Notes under the pieces: model-generated
What the model was told of the DNA's origin: nothing
What the model saw: only the letters and a program-made list of their open reading frames with translations
Databases searched by the model: none
Program-made: the position numbers and the translations under genes
Origin: Staphylococcus pseudoxylosus
GTDB lineage: Bacteria > Bacillota > Bacilli > Staphylococcales > Staphylococcaceae
Assembly (NCBI RefSeq): GCF_003697915.1
Contig: NZ_RCVN01000013.1
Coordinates: forward strand, 1-64,000
DNA: 64,000 nt
Reading direction: 5' to 3'
Shown: positions 18,581-26,837 of the stretch, piece after piece
How positions within the stretch are numbered: position 1 is the first letter of the stretch
Layout: the number at the start of each line of letters is the position of its first letter

Positions 18581-19546
18581 TTAATGGCTATGTGCATGAT
18601 GATGAGACTTTGATGTATCATGTGCTGAACAAAGCGTGTCATTATCATGTTTGTGGTTTATAGTTTCTAATTGGATAGTCATGTGCTGAATGTTCAAATG
18701 TTGAAGCTTGTGTTCTAGTTTATCTAGTAAATTTTCACACTGTTCAACAGACATATCGCTAGGAACGACAGCATGACAACTTAATGCATTCATTTCATTA
18801 GAAATAGTCCATATATGACAGTCATGTACATTTTCAATTTCATTTTCTTCAGTAATTGTAGAAATCACTTCATTCATATTAACATCAGATGGTGTACCCT
18901 CCATTAATATATTCAAGGAAGATTTCGTTATACCTAAGCTACTTTTTATTATAAGGATAGAGACAATAATACTTGCGATAGGGTCTGCAATCGTTAGATT
19001 TAAAGTCCATATGAGTATAGCGGCGATGATTGCGCCTACGGAACCTAATAAATCACCCATAACATGTAGGAAGGCGCCACGCATATTAATATTATTGGAA
19101 GTGTCGCCGCCTTTAAACATAAATAAAGCGACAATGATATTAACAATAAGTCCAATTACACTTATGACGAACATCTCTGTTGACTTAACGTCTTCCGGAT
19201 TAAAGAAACGACCAATCGCTTCTACTATGATAACAACACCGATAATAAAGAGTGTTACACCATTAAATAATGCAGCTAAAATCTCAAATCTTTTATATCC
19301 AAAAGTTTTACTTTTGGTAGCATTTTTTTCAGCATAGATAAAAGCGACCAAGGCTACGCCTAAAGATATTGTATCGCTAAACATGTGCAAACCATCAGAT
19401 AATAGCGCCAAACTATTTGATACAAACCCTCCAATAATTTCTACAATCATAAAGATTCCAATAATTAGAAAACTGATGAGTAATATTTTTTTATTATTTG
19501 TGTGTACATGACCATGTGCATGATTATGACCGTGATGTTCAGACAT
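18581..19546 (-). CDS. czrB: Zinc/cobalt exporter, cation diffusion facilitator
   Basis: Exports Zn2+ and probably Co2+ in exchange for protons. The 321-residue CDF protein has six membrane segments, the HxxxD metal sites HMFSD (near residue 78) and HVMGD (near 161), a histidine-rich N terminus (HHGHNHAHGHVHTNN) and C terminus (HHHAHSH), and a cytoplasmic metal-binding domain with HDCHIW. Its start lies 20 bases after the czrA stop, forming a czrA-czrB operon controlled by the operator at 19897-19924. It is also called zntA in S. aureus. Confidence 0.92.
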   Translation of the reverse strand: MSEHHGHNHAHGHVHTNNKKILLISFLIIGIFMIVEIIGGFVSNSLALLSDGLHMFSDTISLGVALVAFIYAEKNATKSKTFGYKRFEILAALFNGVTLFIIGVVIIVEAIGRFFNPEDVKSTEMFVISVIGLIVNIIVALFMFKGGDTSNNINMRGAFLHVMGDLLGSVGAIIAAILIWTLNLTIADPIASIIVSILIIKSSLGITKSSLNILMEGTPSDVNMNEVISTITEENEIENVHDCHIWTISNEMNALSCHAVVPSDMSVEQCENLLDKLEHKLQHLNIQHMTIQLETINHKHDNDTLCSAHDTSKSHHHAHSH

Positions 19547-19566
19547 ATTGAGTGTCCACCTTTCAA

Positions 19567-19866
19567 TTATTGTTTATGACTAGCATGATGAATTGCTTGT
19601 TTAAGTAATGTTGTGACATGTGTATCATCAATTGTATAAATCATAGATTGGCCATCTCGATTTCCTTTTACCAAATGCGCTTGTTTAAGTATGCGTAATT
19701 GATGAGAGACATTAGATTGGCTTAAATCTAATACATGCGCAATATGACCCACGCTACTTTCTCCTTGGATTAATAAATGCATTATACGTAGACGATTGCC
19801 ATCACTCAGTGCCTTGAAGATATCAGTTACTTGCTCAATCGTTTGTTCGTTAAATGATTCTTCCAA
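19567..19866 (-). CDS. czrA: Zinc-responsive ArsR/SmtB repressor CzrA
   Basis: A 99-residue winged-helix repressor. The recognition helix is LSQSNVSHQLRILK (about 48-61). The alpha-5 metal site is complete: Asp81, His83, His94 and His97, matching D84, H86, H97 and H100 of S. aureus CzrA. Binding Zn2+ releases DNA. It lacks the alpha-3N Cys pair of CadC, so lead/cadmium sensing is unlikely. It is the first gene of the czr operon and self-regulated through an operator covering its -10 box. Confidence 0.94.
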   Translation of the reverse strand: MEESFNEQTIEQVTDIFKALSDGNRLRIMHLLIQGESSVGHIAHVLDLSQSNVSHQLRILKQAHLVKGNRDGQSMIYTIDDTHVTTLLKQAIHHASHKQ

Positions 19867-19896
19867 AATGAAGCCCTCATTCCTAATTATTGATTT

Positions 19897-19947
19897 TAAT
19901 ATATGAATATATGTTCATATATTAATGTATTTTTTGGAAATTGTCAA
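19897..19947 (-). promoter_or_regulatory. czrAB promoter and CzrA operator
   Basis: On the minus strand TTGACA (19942-19947), a 17-bp spacer and TAATAT (19919-19924) form a strong promoter. A perfect 11-bp inverted repeat, TAATATATGAA (19897-19907) and TTCATATATTA (19914-19924), covers the -10. This matches the ATGAA-N6-TTCAT layout of ArsR/SmtB operators. Confidence 0.88.
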
Positions 19948-20024
19948 AGCCAAACAGATTTCGTTTCAAAATAAAGTAAAAGTGGTAAAGTCTAATTAAT
20001 AATTTTTTAAGGAGGCTATAAAAT

Positions 20025-20681
20025 ATGAGTACATTAGTTATTGGAGCAAACGGTGGCGTAGGCCAATATTTAGTTAAACAATTAAAAGAGCGTGGAGAGT
20101 CATTTACAGCAGGTGTTAGAAAACAATCTCAAGTTGAAGCATTAGCCTCAGAAGGTGTTGAAGCAATTTTAATCGATGTTGAAGCAGATGATATTGATAC
20201 TTTAACAGAAAAAATTAACGGCTTTGATAAAGTTGTATTTTCAGTTGGTTCTGGTGGTAGCACAGGTGCAGACAAGACAATTAGTGTTGATTTAGATGGT
20301 GCAATTAAATCGATTAAAGCGAGTGAGGCGAATAATGTTAAACAATATGTAATGGTCTCAACTTACGATTCAAGAAGACAAGCATTTGATGCAAGTGGTG
20401 ATTTGAAGCCTTACACGATTGCTAAACACTACGCTGATGAGTATTTAAAACAAGCAGATATTGGTTATACGATTGTACACCCTGGTGGCTTAACAGATGA
20501 TCCTGCCAAAGATAGAATAGAAGTTGGTGCATTCTTCGAAGGTAGAGGAACGATTCCTCGTGAAGATGTAGCTGCTGTTATTAGAGAAGTATTAACTAGT
20601 GATAATCTGTTAAATACAGAATTCCAAATTATTAGTGGGGATGCCTCCATACCAGAAGCATTAGCAGATTTTAGTAAATAA
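20025..20681 (+). CDS. NAD(P)-binding SDR/YwnB-like oxidoreductase
   Basis: A 218-residue atypical short-chain dehydrogenase. The nucleotide-binding loop is GANGGVGQYLVKQL (about 7-20), and the SDR_a5 core runs VVFSVGSGG then KQYVMVSTYDSRR, with HPGGLTDDPA near residue 150. Members bind NAD(P)H and act in redox or stress responses; the substrate is unknown. The RBS AAGGAGG is strong. The gene is monocistronic. Confidence 0.85.
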   Translation: MSTLVIGANGGVGQYLVKQLKERGESFTAGVRKQSQVEALASEGVEAILIDVEADDIDTLTEKINGFDKVVFSVGSGGSTGADKTISVDLDGAIKSIKASEANNVKQYVMVSTYDSRRQAFDASGDLKPYTIAKHYADEYLKQADIGYTIVHPGGLTDDPAKDRIEVGAFFEGRGTIPREDVAAVIREVLTSDNLLNTEFQIISGDASIPEALADFSK

Positions 20682-20794
20682 TTAAGACTCAAATAATAGG
20701 TAACTGAAAGATATCCAAAGTATTTTAAAAAAAAGAAGCGACTGTTGGATGATTGCTAAAGGTACTAATTGCAATCTTATAGCTTTTTATAGCG

Positions 20795-20853
20795 TGGGTT
20801 AATGAAATCTTATGATAAAAGATTAGGTTTCATTAGCAAACGCTTTTTTTATA
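20795..20853 (+). terminator. Long hairpin terminator upstream of the GntR gene
   Basis: GCGTGGGTTAATGAAATCTTA pairs imperfectly with GATTAGGTTTCATTAGCAAACGC and is followed by seven T. It resembles the two-tier repeats at 1781 and 43101. Short TATAGC repeats flank it at 20780-20875. Confidence 0.65.
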
Positions 20854-20927
20854 GCTTTTTTATAGCCATTTTATAGTATATATTAGCTAAAATTTGATAC
20901 AATAATAGATATCGTTTGGAGGTAATT

Positions 20928-21623
20928 ATGAGAATTTCAAACACGAAAATCTATGAGCAAGTCGCAGATATTATTTTAGAGCAAATTAAAGCAGGCGATT
21001 ACCAAGTGGGGGACAAATTGCCTTCTATCCAAAAGCTTGGAAAGCAGTATGGCGTGAGTGTAGCTTCGGTAAGAGAGGCATTAAATGCTTTAAGAACAAT
21101 TGGAATTATAGAAATGAAACAAGGTTATGGCACATTTATTAAACAGACAGAGCCTACCTTTTTTGAACTCGGTGACAAATTCACGTCGCTAAGTCAAATC
21201 AAAGAATTATTAGAGTTACGTGAAATTGTTGAAAGTGCTACTGTAGAAAAAGCAGCTTTATATCGAACTGAAGCAGATTTGGTGGAGCTGAAGCAAGCAC
21301 TCGTTGAAATGGGACAAGCTGTAACAGATGGTACTTCGGGTGAAGAAGCAGACCTAGAGTTTCATCTCTCAATTGCGAAAGCTGCCCAAAATACATTATT
21401 AGTAGAGTTATTAAATAATATTTCAGAACTAATGCGAAATTCTATGGAAGAAACAAGGAAGATTTTTATTTATAGTAAACAAAAAACTATGAATAAATTA
21501 TTAGAGGAACATGATGTGATATATCAAGCCATTTTACAGCAAAATGATGTTAAAGCTGTAGATGCGATGCGCGCACACCTGTTAGAAGTTAAGGAAACTA
21601 TATTGGCTAATTTCAAAGAATAA
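20928..21623 (+). CDS. GntR/FadR-family transcriptional regulator
   Basis: A 231-residue regulator. The N-terminal winged helix has YQVGDKLPSIQKLGKQYGVS and the recognition element SVASVREALNALRTIGIIE (about 45-65). The C-terminal FCD ligand domain (about 85-225) keeps the metal-binding Asp/His pattern (LEFHLSIAKAAQN and HDVIYQAI). The start at ATG 20928 is backed by TTTGGAGG; an extended -10 (TGATACAAT, near 20900) lies just upstream. The effector and target genes are unknown, and no catabolic operon adjoins it. Confidence 0.85.
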   Translation: MRISNTKIYEQVADIILEQIKAGDYQVGDKLPSIQKLGKQYGVSVASVREALNALRTIGIIEMKQGYGTFIKQTEPTFFELGDKFTSLSQIKELLELREIVESATVEKAALYRTEADLVELKQALVEMGQAVTDGTSGEEADLEFHLSIAKAAQNTLLVELLNNISELMRNSMEETRKIFIYSKQKTMNKLLEEHDVIYQAILQQNDVKAVDAMRAHLLEVKETILANFKE

Positions 21624-21727
21624 TCGTATATAGGGTGTATGATAAATAACTCTCAAATGATTACGATAAAATCCATTTAATAATGTAAATAAAAAAGATA
21701 GCATATCCAAATAAATTTGGATAAAAT

Positions 21728-21760
21728 AAAAGCCCAAACTTTTCCGAAGTTTGGACTTTA
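21728..21760 (+). terminator. Terminator after the GntR gene
   Basis: AAAGCCCAAACT and AGTTTGGACTTT form a stem around a 7-base loop and are followed by a short T-rich stretch. Confidence 0.7.
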
Positions 21761-22192
21761 TCGCAAATTAACTGTGTTGAAAAAGTAATCAACAATTTCA
21801 ACTAAATCATAATTAATACATTACCTTATATGTAAAAAACAGATAGAGTACATTGCTGTAACTCTACAGTTAATTATAAAATCAATTACAGCTAATTAGC
21901 AAGTATTAATTGATTAAAAATTAGAAAGATAAAATAACCGTTCAATAAAATGTCATAAAATGTTATTGAACAAAATATAATAGGCTATCGAATTTTACAA
22001 AGCATTGATATAATTGAAAGTGGCTCTAAAGTACTAGCATTGTGATTTAAGCGTTTATTCAAGTGGGATGAATGTGATACAATCACAATGGTTCTGAAAA
22101 TTTTGAAATGATACGCGTATGACAATCATACAAAAGTATATGAGATAAATATAATAATTTAATTACAACTTGAGAATTTGGAGGTGTGATGT
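21761..22192. other. Long AT-rich intergenic region upstream of manA
   Basis: No open frame of note. It holds an inverted repeat GTTCAATAA/TTATTGAAC (21940-21948 and 21963-21971), a TGTGA-TACAA-TCACA palindrome over a probable extended -10 (22073-22087), and nested palindromes ATACGCGTAT (22111-22120) and GTATGA-CAA-TCATAC (22117-22131). Confidence 0.5.
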
Positions 22193-23131
22193 ATGCCGTT
22201 ATTTTTAAAGCCAGTATTTCATGAGAAAATTTGGGGTGGCAATCGTTTAAAAGATTATGGATATGAGTTACCCAGCGATTATGTAGGAGAGGTATGGGGG
22301 ATATCAGCACATCCAAATGGTAAGTGTGAAATACTGAATGGTCCATATCAAGGGCAAACTTTGGATCAAGTTTGGAGCGAGCATCGAGAGTTATTCGGTG
22401 ACTTTCCAAGTCAAGAGTTTCCACTGATGACCAAAATTGTAGATGCAAGAGAATCATTATCGGTTCATGTTCATCCAGATGATGCCTATGCATATGAAAA
22501 TGAAAAAGAACAATATGGTAAATCAGAATGTTGGTATATTATTGATGCTGAAGAAGGCGCAGAAATCATCTACGGATTAAATACAGAATCGAAAGACCTT
22601 GCAATAGATAAAATTGACGAAGAAGATTACGAAGCATTGTTAAATAAGGTGAAGGTAAAGCCGGGTGAGTTTTATTTTATACCTGCCGGCACAATTCATT
22701 CTATAGGAGAAGGTATACTTGTTTATGAAACAATGCAATCTTCAGATGTTACATACCGGGTGTATGATTATGAACGTACGCACGATACTGGTGATAAACG
22801 TGTGTTAAATAAAGATAAAGCTAAAGATGTCATTGAACTGTCTAATGATAATATTAATATACCGACAGATACAGAAATTATCGAAAATCATAAAAGAACC
22901 CAACTCGTGTCTAGTGACTTTTTTACCATTGTAAAATGGAAAATTTCTGGAACTTTAAATTATATGAAACCGAGAGAGTTCGTATTAGTTTCTGTACTTA
23001 AAGGTGAAGGACAAGTCATTGTAGATGGTGAGGTATATACCTTAGATCAAGGACAGAATTTCATCTTAACTTCAGATGATTTAGATACTATATTTGAAGG
23101 AGATTATGAATTAATTGTAAGTTATCTATAG
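22193..23131 (+). CDS. manA: Mannose-6-phosphate isomerase, class I
   Basis: Interconverts mannose-6-P and fructose-6-P. The 312-residue cupin enzyme shows GEVWGISAHPNG (about 32-43), the zinc-binding HVHPDDAYAYE (about 96-106) and the later ligand region PAGTIHSIGEG with its His. The length fits short firmicute ManA. The RBS TTGGAGGTGTG precedes ATG. It is followed after 18 bases by a small membrane-protein gene, probably in the same transcript. Confidence 0.94.
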   Translation: MPLFLKPVFHEKIWGGNRLKDYGYELPSDYVGEVWGISAHPNGKCEILNGPYQGQTLDQVWSEHRELFGDFPSQEFPLMTKIVDARESLSVHVHPDDAYAYENEKEQYGKSECWYIIDAEEGAEIIYGLNTESKDLAIDKIDEEDYEALLNKVKVKPGEFYFIPAGTIHSIGEGILVYETMQSSDVTYRVYDYERTHDTGDKRVLNKDKAKDVIELSNDNINIPTDTEIIENHKRTQLVSSDFFTIVKWKISGTLNYMKPREFVLVSVLKGEGQVIVDGEVYTLDQGQNFILTSDDLDTIFEGDYELIVSYL

Positions 23132-23149
23132 TTAAAATAGTGGGAGAGT

Positions 23150-23386
23150 ATGAGTGTGTATAAATTTTTATATTTTTCTTTAATTTGTGGCTTGTTAGCT
23201 GGTGCTGGCACGTTTCTGAAATTCCCTGTGTTTCCCTCAACGGCTTTTCCAATTATAATCGGTGCGCTTGGCATTATTTCAGCATTAATCACGCTTCCAG
23301 ATAAAGAGATAAGTGGTATGCTGAAATTTGGTGGTGTATTAATTAATTTGATGCCTATTATGGGGGCGCTAACTTTAGCGCAATGA
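23150..23386 (+). CDS. Small conserved membrane protein
   Basis: A 78-residue very hydrophobic protein with two or three membrane segments (about 5-22, 30-48 and 58-77), joined by a short polar loop DKEISGM. No known domain. A GGGAGAG site precedes ATG 23150. The gap to manA of 18 bases and the hairpin just after the stop suggest a manA operon. Function not recognised. Confidence 0.7.
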   Translation: MSVYKFLYFSLICGLLAGAGTFLKFPVFPSTAFPIIIGALGIISALITLPDKEISGMLKFGGVLINLMPIMGALTLAQ

Positions 23387-23395
23387 TTTGTGAAT

Positions 23396-23430
23396 TTGAG
23401 GCTGAGACATAATTAATGTCTCAGCCTCAA
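23396..23430. terminator. Perfect 15-bp hairpin (GAGGCTGAGACAT type)
   Basis: TTGAGGCTGAGACAT and its exact complement flank a 5-base loop. There is no T tract, so termination may be weak. Related hairpins occur at 37210 and 45121. Confidence 0.65.
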
Positions 23431-23664
23431 ATATGATGTCATAAATATTTAGATAACATAGATTAGTTACATGGTATATTTTAAAGTAACAGATTAGATT
23501 TGTTATGCAAGTCACGAAATCAGTGATTTGACACCAAGACTAAAAGGTAATCTGACTTTCTGACATCTTATATAAACTGTTGAAATTTACTGAATCCATG
23601 TAACTTTCAAAGTTTACCGATGAATAAATATGTTAAAATAGAATTTAAATTGGGGGTGACAAGG

Positions 23665-24645
23665 TTGGATAAAGTAAGAGGGGTTGTTATGACATTGGTT
23701 ATAGCGATGGTAGCAACAATCATGGGGAGTAAGTTTCCAATAATTGGCAGTGCTATTTTTGCTATAATAATAGGTATAATAATCAATAATGTAATTTTAA
23801 TTCCCAAAAAATATGAAGCAGGTATCAAATTCAGCAGTAAGAAAATACTGCATTATAGTATTGTAGTGTTAGGATTTACACTAAGCTTTCAATCAATTGG
23901 TATCATTGGCTGGAAGTCTTTGCCAATAATTATTGTTACATTATGTGCGGCGTTTTTAGCAGTATTCTTATTGATGAAGCTATTTAAAATAAATGAGCAT
24001 CTTAGTATATTGATTGGTGTTGGTACAGCGATATGTGGTGGTTCTGCCATCGCAGCAACTAGTCCAGTTATTAAGGCGAAAGAAAGTGAAGTTGCTTTTG
24101 CAATTTCAACTATTTTTTTATTTAATTTATTAGCTGTTTTTATCTTTCCGCCTTTAGGTCACATGATGCATATGAGTCAAAGTACATTCGGCTATTTTGG
24201 CGGAACGACAATTAATGATACTTCAAGTGTAATTGCTGCCACATCAAATTATGGTAAAACATCATTAGAAACTGGTGCTGTTGTAAAATTAACACGTACA
24301 TTAATGATTATCCCAGTCGTATTATTTTTTACATATAGAACGATACGAAAAGAAAGAGAAGCACAGACTGATACATCAATTGCTAAAATATTCCCGTGGT
24401 TTATTGTATGGTTTGTTGTAGCTTCTTTAATTAGTACTATTTTCAATTTTTCACCTATGGTTATAAGCTTCTTCCAACAAGTAGCACTATTTTTAATTAC
24501 CATGGCTATGGCAGGTATTGGTTTAAATGTTAACTTTAATCAATTTAAACAGGCTGGTTTTAAACCGGTATTACTCGGTTTAGCTACATGGATTGTAGTG
24601 ATTGTTACAAGTTTGATAACAATGAAATTAGTTAACTTACTATAA
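23665..24645 (+). CDS. YeiH/UPF0324 family transporter, putative sulfate exporter
   Basis: A polytopic membrane protein with about ten hydrophobic segments. Family signatures include GVGTAICGGSAIAATSPVI and FGGTTINDTSSVIAA. I place the start at TTG 23665, preceded by GGGGGTG; an in-frame ATG at 23620 adds 15 residues but has no ribosome site and overlaps a likely -10 (TTAAAAT). From TTG the protein has 326 residues, normal for the family. Substrate assignment in this family is tentative; sulfate, sulfite or taurine-derived anions have been proposed. It is monocistronic. Confidence 0.8.
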   Translation: MDKVRGVVMTLVIAMVATIMGSKFPIIGSAIFAIIIGIIINNVILIPKKYEAGIKFSSKKILHYSIVVLGFTLSFQSIGIIGWKSLPIIIVTLCAAFLAVFLLMKLFKINEHLSILIGVGTAICGGSAIAATSPVIKAKESEVAFAISTIFLFNLLAVFIFPPLGHMMHMSQSTFGYFGGTTINDTSSVIAATSNYGKTSLETGAVVKLTRTLMIIPVVLFFTYRTIRKEREAQTDTSIAKIFPWFIVWFVVASLISTIFNFSPMVISFFQQVALFLITMAMAGIGLNVNFNQFKQAGFKPVLLGLATWIVVIVTSLITMKLVNLL

Positions 24646-24716
24646 TGTTTGTTCTTAATGAATTTTTTGAATATAATAGGAAAAATAGAATTTTATATGA
24701 GATAAGGAGTATCTAA

Positions 24717-26084
24717 ATGGTAGAGGAAACGAGTTATTTTTGGTTAAACTGCGGTTATAATCGCTGGAATCATAATGAACCAATGGTAGGGCAAACGACA
24801 TTATTTGAATCAGGTGCACAATTTAATCCTTCACAAGGTTTCCGATCCTTTAAACAAGCTAAAGTAGGAGATCGAGTTGTCTTCTATCAAGTACAAATGG
24901 ATACTGGCTTATTAGGTTTTGGGGAAATTACAAGTGTTCAAACTGGTGCACAAAATAAAATTCGTGTTCATTTTCAATTACAAGAACAGCTGAAGCCTTT
25001 AACGGCTGATTATTTAAAGAGAAGTGACCAATTAGAATTTAGAATGAGTAACATGAAAGAAACACTTTTTAATCAAATTACGAAAGAAGAATTTGAATTA
25101 ATTGTAAGTTTAGGTAAAGGGGAAACTAAAATACCTAGATACTTTTTTGTATCAGAAGCACAAGATTTTGAACCTAATTCATATAATACAATTTACACAC
25201 ATACTTACAATGGTATTAAACGTAATGGCTACCATTATTATACGCAACTTGAGATTGGTGATAAAATCGTTTTTTATAATAAAAAACGAGATCAATCTGT
25301 GATTGGTGTAGGAGAAGTCAGTAAGCATATACATGAAAAGGCGCCGATACCTGGTAGGACTAATAGTACCGCTATTGAAGTTTATTTTGAAAAAGAAATT
25401 GACCCTGTATCACTCGGTACATTGAACAAGCACCCTAAATTGAAAAATATTTACTTTTTACAAGAAAATGCTAAACAGGCTATTGCTAGCTTGTCTCAAG
25501 TACAATTTGAAGCAATCCTTGATATGAGTGCAAATGATGGTCTGAAATCACAATTTGAGTCTATTCCTACTGAAAATGTCATTGATAAAGCGCAAGAAGA
25601 ATTAAAACCATTCATTTTGCTAGTCGTAGATAAGGGCGAAGGTCTAAAAGCAGCAGAAGACTTATTACAGAAGACTAACGCGAATCCCGTAATAACAACA
25701 GGACATCCTGACTTTAATGAAGATATGCTCTATGGTAAATATTTACCAAATGAGACAGGTGCCCTTTATTATAGAGAGGGATTTATTACTAATCTTATGC
25801 CTCGAAAAGATAAAAGTTATTTAGTGATCGATAACTTTAATCGAATTGATCCAGATGTATTTCAAGCATACATTAATGTATTAGAAGGGTATGAAGTGAC
25901 GCTACCACGCTATAATAAAGATGGTACAATGGTAAAATGGTCTAGAAAGAAAGATTCTTACTACCACTTTAATCCTAACTGGCATATTGTGGGTGTAACT
26001 TATGATAACTTAAATGATATTAAACAAAAATATACTGACCAATTTTTGAAATACACTAGAATTGTGAAAGTGAACCAAGACTAG
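24717..26084 (+). CDS. Two EVE domains fused to a degenerate McrB-like AAA+ domain
   Basis: A 455-residue protein. Residues about 5-132 form one EVE (PUA/YTH-like) domain, with FKQAKVGDRVVFYQVQ and GLLGFGEITS. Residues about 138-270 form a second, with LEIGDKIVFYNKK and SVIGVGEVSKH. Residues about 295-455 align by pattern with the McrB GTPase core: the Walker A place reads ILLVVDKGEGLKAAEDLL with no GKT, 327-344 resembles the McrB YEDF..G..P block, the Walker B place reads SYLVIDNFNR (366-375) in place of DEINR, and FNPNWHIVGVTYDN (418-431) matches the P-N-IIGTMN segment. Nucleotide hydrolysis is therefore unlikely. EVE domains read modified DNA bases in restriction systems, and no mcrC adjoins. 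The role is unknown; a modified-base reader is my inference. Confidence 0.75.
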   Translation: MVEETSYFWLNCGYNRWNHNEPMVGQTTLFESGAQFNPSQGFRSFKQAKVGDRVVFYQVQMDTGLLGFGEITSVQTGAQNKIRVHFQLQEQLKPLTADYLKRSDQLEFRMSNMKETLFNQITKEEFELIVSLGKGETKIPRYFFVSEAQDFEPNSYNTIYTHTYNGIKRNGYHYYTQLEIGDKIVFYNKKRDQSVIGVGEVSKHIHEKAPIPGRTNSTAIEVYFEKEIDPVSLGTLNKHPKLKNIYFLQENAKQAIASLSQVQFEAILDMSANDGLKSQFESIPTENVIDKAQEELKPFILLVVDKGEGLKAAEDLLQKTNANPVITTGHPDFNEDMLYGKYLPNETGALYYREGFITNLMPRKDKSYLVIDNFNRIDPDVFQAYINVLEGYEVTLPRYNKDGTMVKWSRKKDSYYHFNPNWHIVGVTYDNLNDIKQKYTDQFLKYTRIVKVNQD

Positions 26085-26221
26085 TGTAAACTAGTATCAC
26101 AAATCACGAATGAGATACGATCAATATTTTAACCGTCTATGTGCATAAAAGCATGTTAATCGCTGGCCGTAGACTTGTCCTTAAAACGTTTTAGCTATTC
26201 ACATATTTTTTATCGAGGAAA

Positions 26222-26266
26222 TGAGCTTACAATCGTCTTATTTATAGACGAGGTAAGCTTTTTTTA
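26222..26266 (+). terminator. Terminator in the 26085-26420 gap
   Basis: AGCTTAC and GTAAGCT form the outer stem, CGTCT and AGACG the inner one, followed by six T. The remaining 336-base gap holds an imperfect GTCTATG/CGTAGAC repeat (26134-26174) and a TATAAT at 26347-26352, likely the -10 for the next gene. Confidence 0.75.
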
Positions 26267-26420
26267 TTGTGATTATCCATTTTATATATTGAATAATATA
26301 TTATTTGTAGCCGGTAGCAGTATGATTTATTTTATGAAATTTAGGTTATAATAATATTAGGAGAATTTTTAATTTATGAATAATTAACTATAAAGTTATA
26401 TAATATAAGGAGTGTTAAAT

Positions 26421-26804
26421 ATGCCAATCGTTTATTACGATAGCAATTGTGTTTATTGTTATAATTATGCAATATGGCTGATACAAAAGGGTTTGTCTAG
26501 ACGCTATCAATTCGCATCATTACAAGGCGAAACAGCACAGAACCTACTATCAAACTATCCTGAAACTCAACAATATGATAGCGTTATATTACAAGAAGGG
26601 GATCATTTAGAATATAAATCAGATGCAATTACAACGCTGATCACATCATTGACTAATTATAAATGGATAGGGATACTATTGCATTTAACACCTAAATTGA
26701 TTAGGGATTTAGGTTATCAATTATTTGCTGACAATAGAAACCATATGTGGAAAACACATTGGCATCAACCCAATGATTACGAAAAATCGTTTTTTATTGA
26801 TTAA
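26421..26804 (+). CDS. DCC-family (DUF393) thiol-disulfide oxidoreductase-like protein
   Basis: A 127-residue protein with the family signature YYDSNCVYCYNYAIWL at its N terminus (DxxCxxC), followed by the DUF393 fold ending in NHMWKTHW. ATG 26421 is preferred over the in-frame GTG 26412 because AAGGAGTG lies at proper distance from the ATG. Members are predicted thioredoxin-fold redox proteins of unknown substrate. It is followed after 33 bases by a ribokinase gene and is probably co-transcribed. Confidence 0.85.
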   Translation: MPIVYYDSNCVYCYNYAIWLIQKGLSRRYQFASLQGETAQNLLSNYPETQQYDSVILQEGDHLEYKSDAITTLITSLTNYKWIGILLHLTPKLIRDLGYQLFADNRNHMWKTHWHQPNDYEKSFFID

Positions 26805-26837
26805 TGAATTTTAACTGAAACTACGGAGGATACAGAC

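Noticed and set aside
22073..22087. TGTGATACAATCACA as a Rex or ArcR site
   Set aside because: Rex and ArcR sites have a 6-base centre between TGTGA and TCACA; here it is 5. It is kept only as an unassigned palindrome.
22090..22106. CodY-like TTCTGAAAATTTTG upstream of manA
   Set aside because: Against AATTTTCWGAAAATT the best frame has three mismatches, which is common by chance in AT-rich DNA. The 33745 site has one mismatch and sits at a promoter, so only that one is called.
23620..23664. ATG start at 23620 for the YeiH-like transporter
   Set aside because: No ribosome site precedes it and it overlaps a likely -10 (TTAAAAT). The TTG at 23665 has GGGGGTG at proper distance and gives a normal family N terminus.
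26374..26388. Tiny frame ATG-AAT-AAT-TAA after AGGAG, upstream of the DCC-family gene
   Set aside because: Four codons only, with about 12-base spacing; most likely chance in AT-rich sequence.
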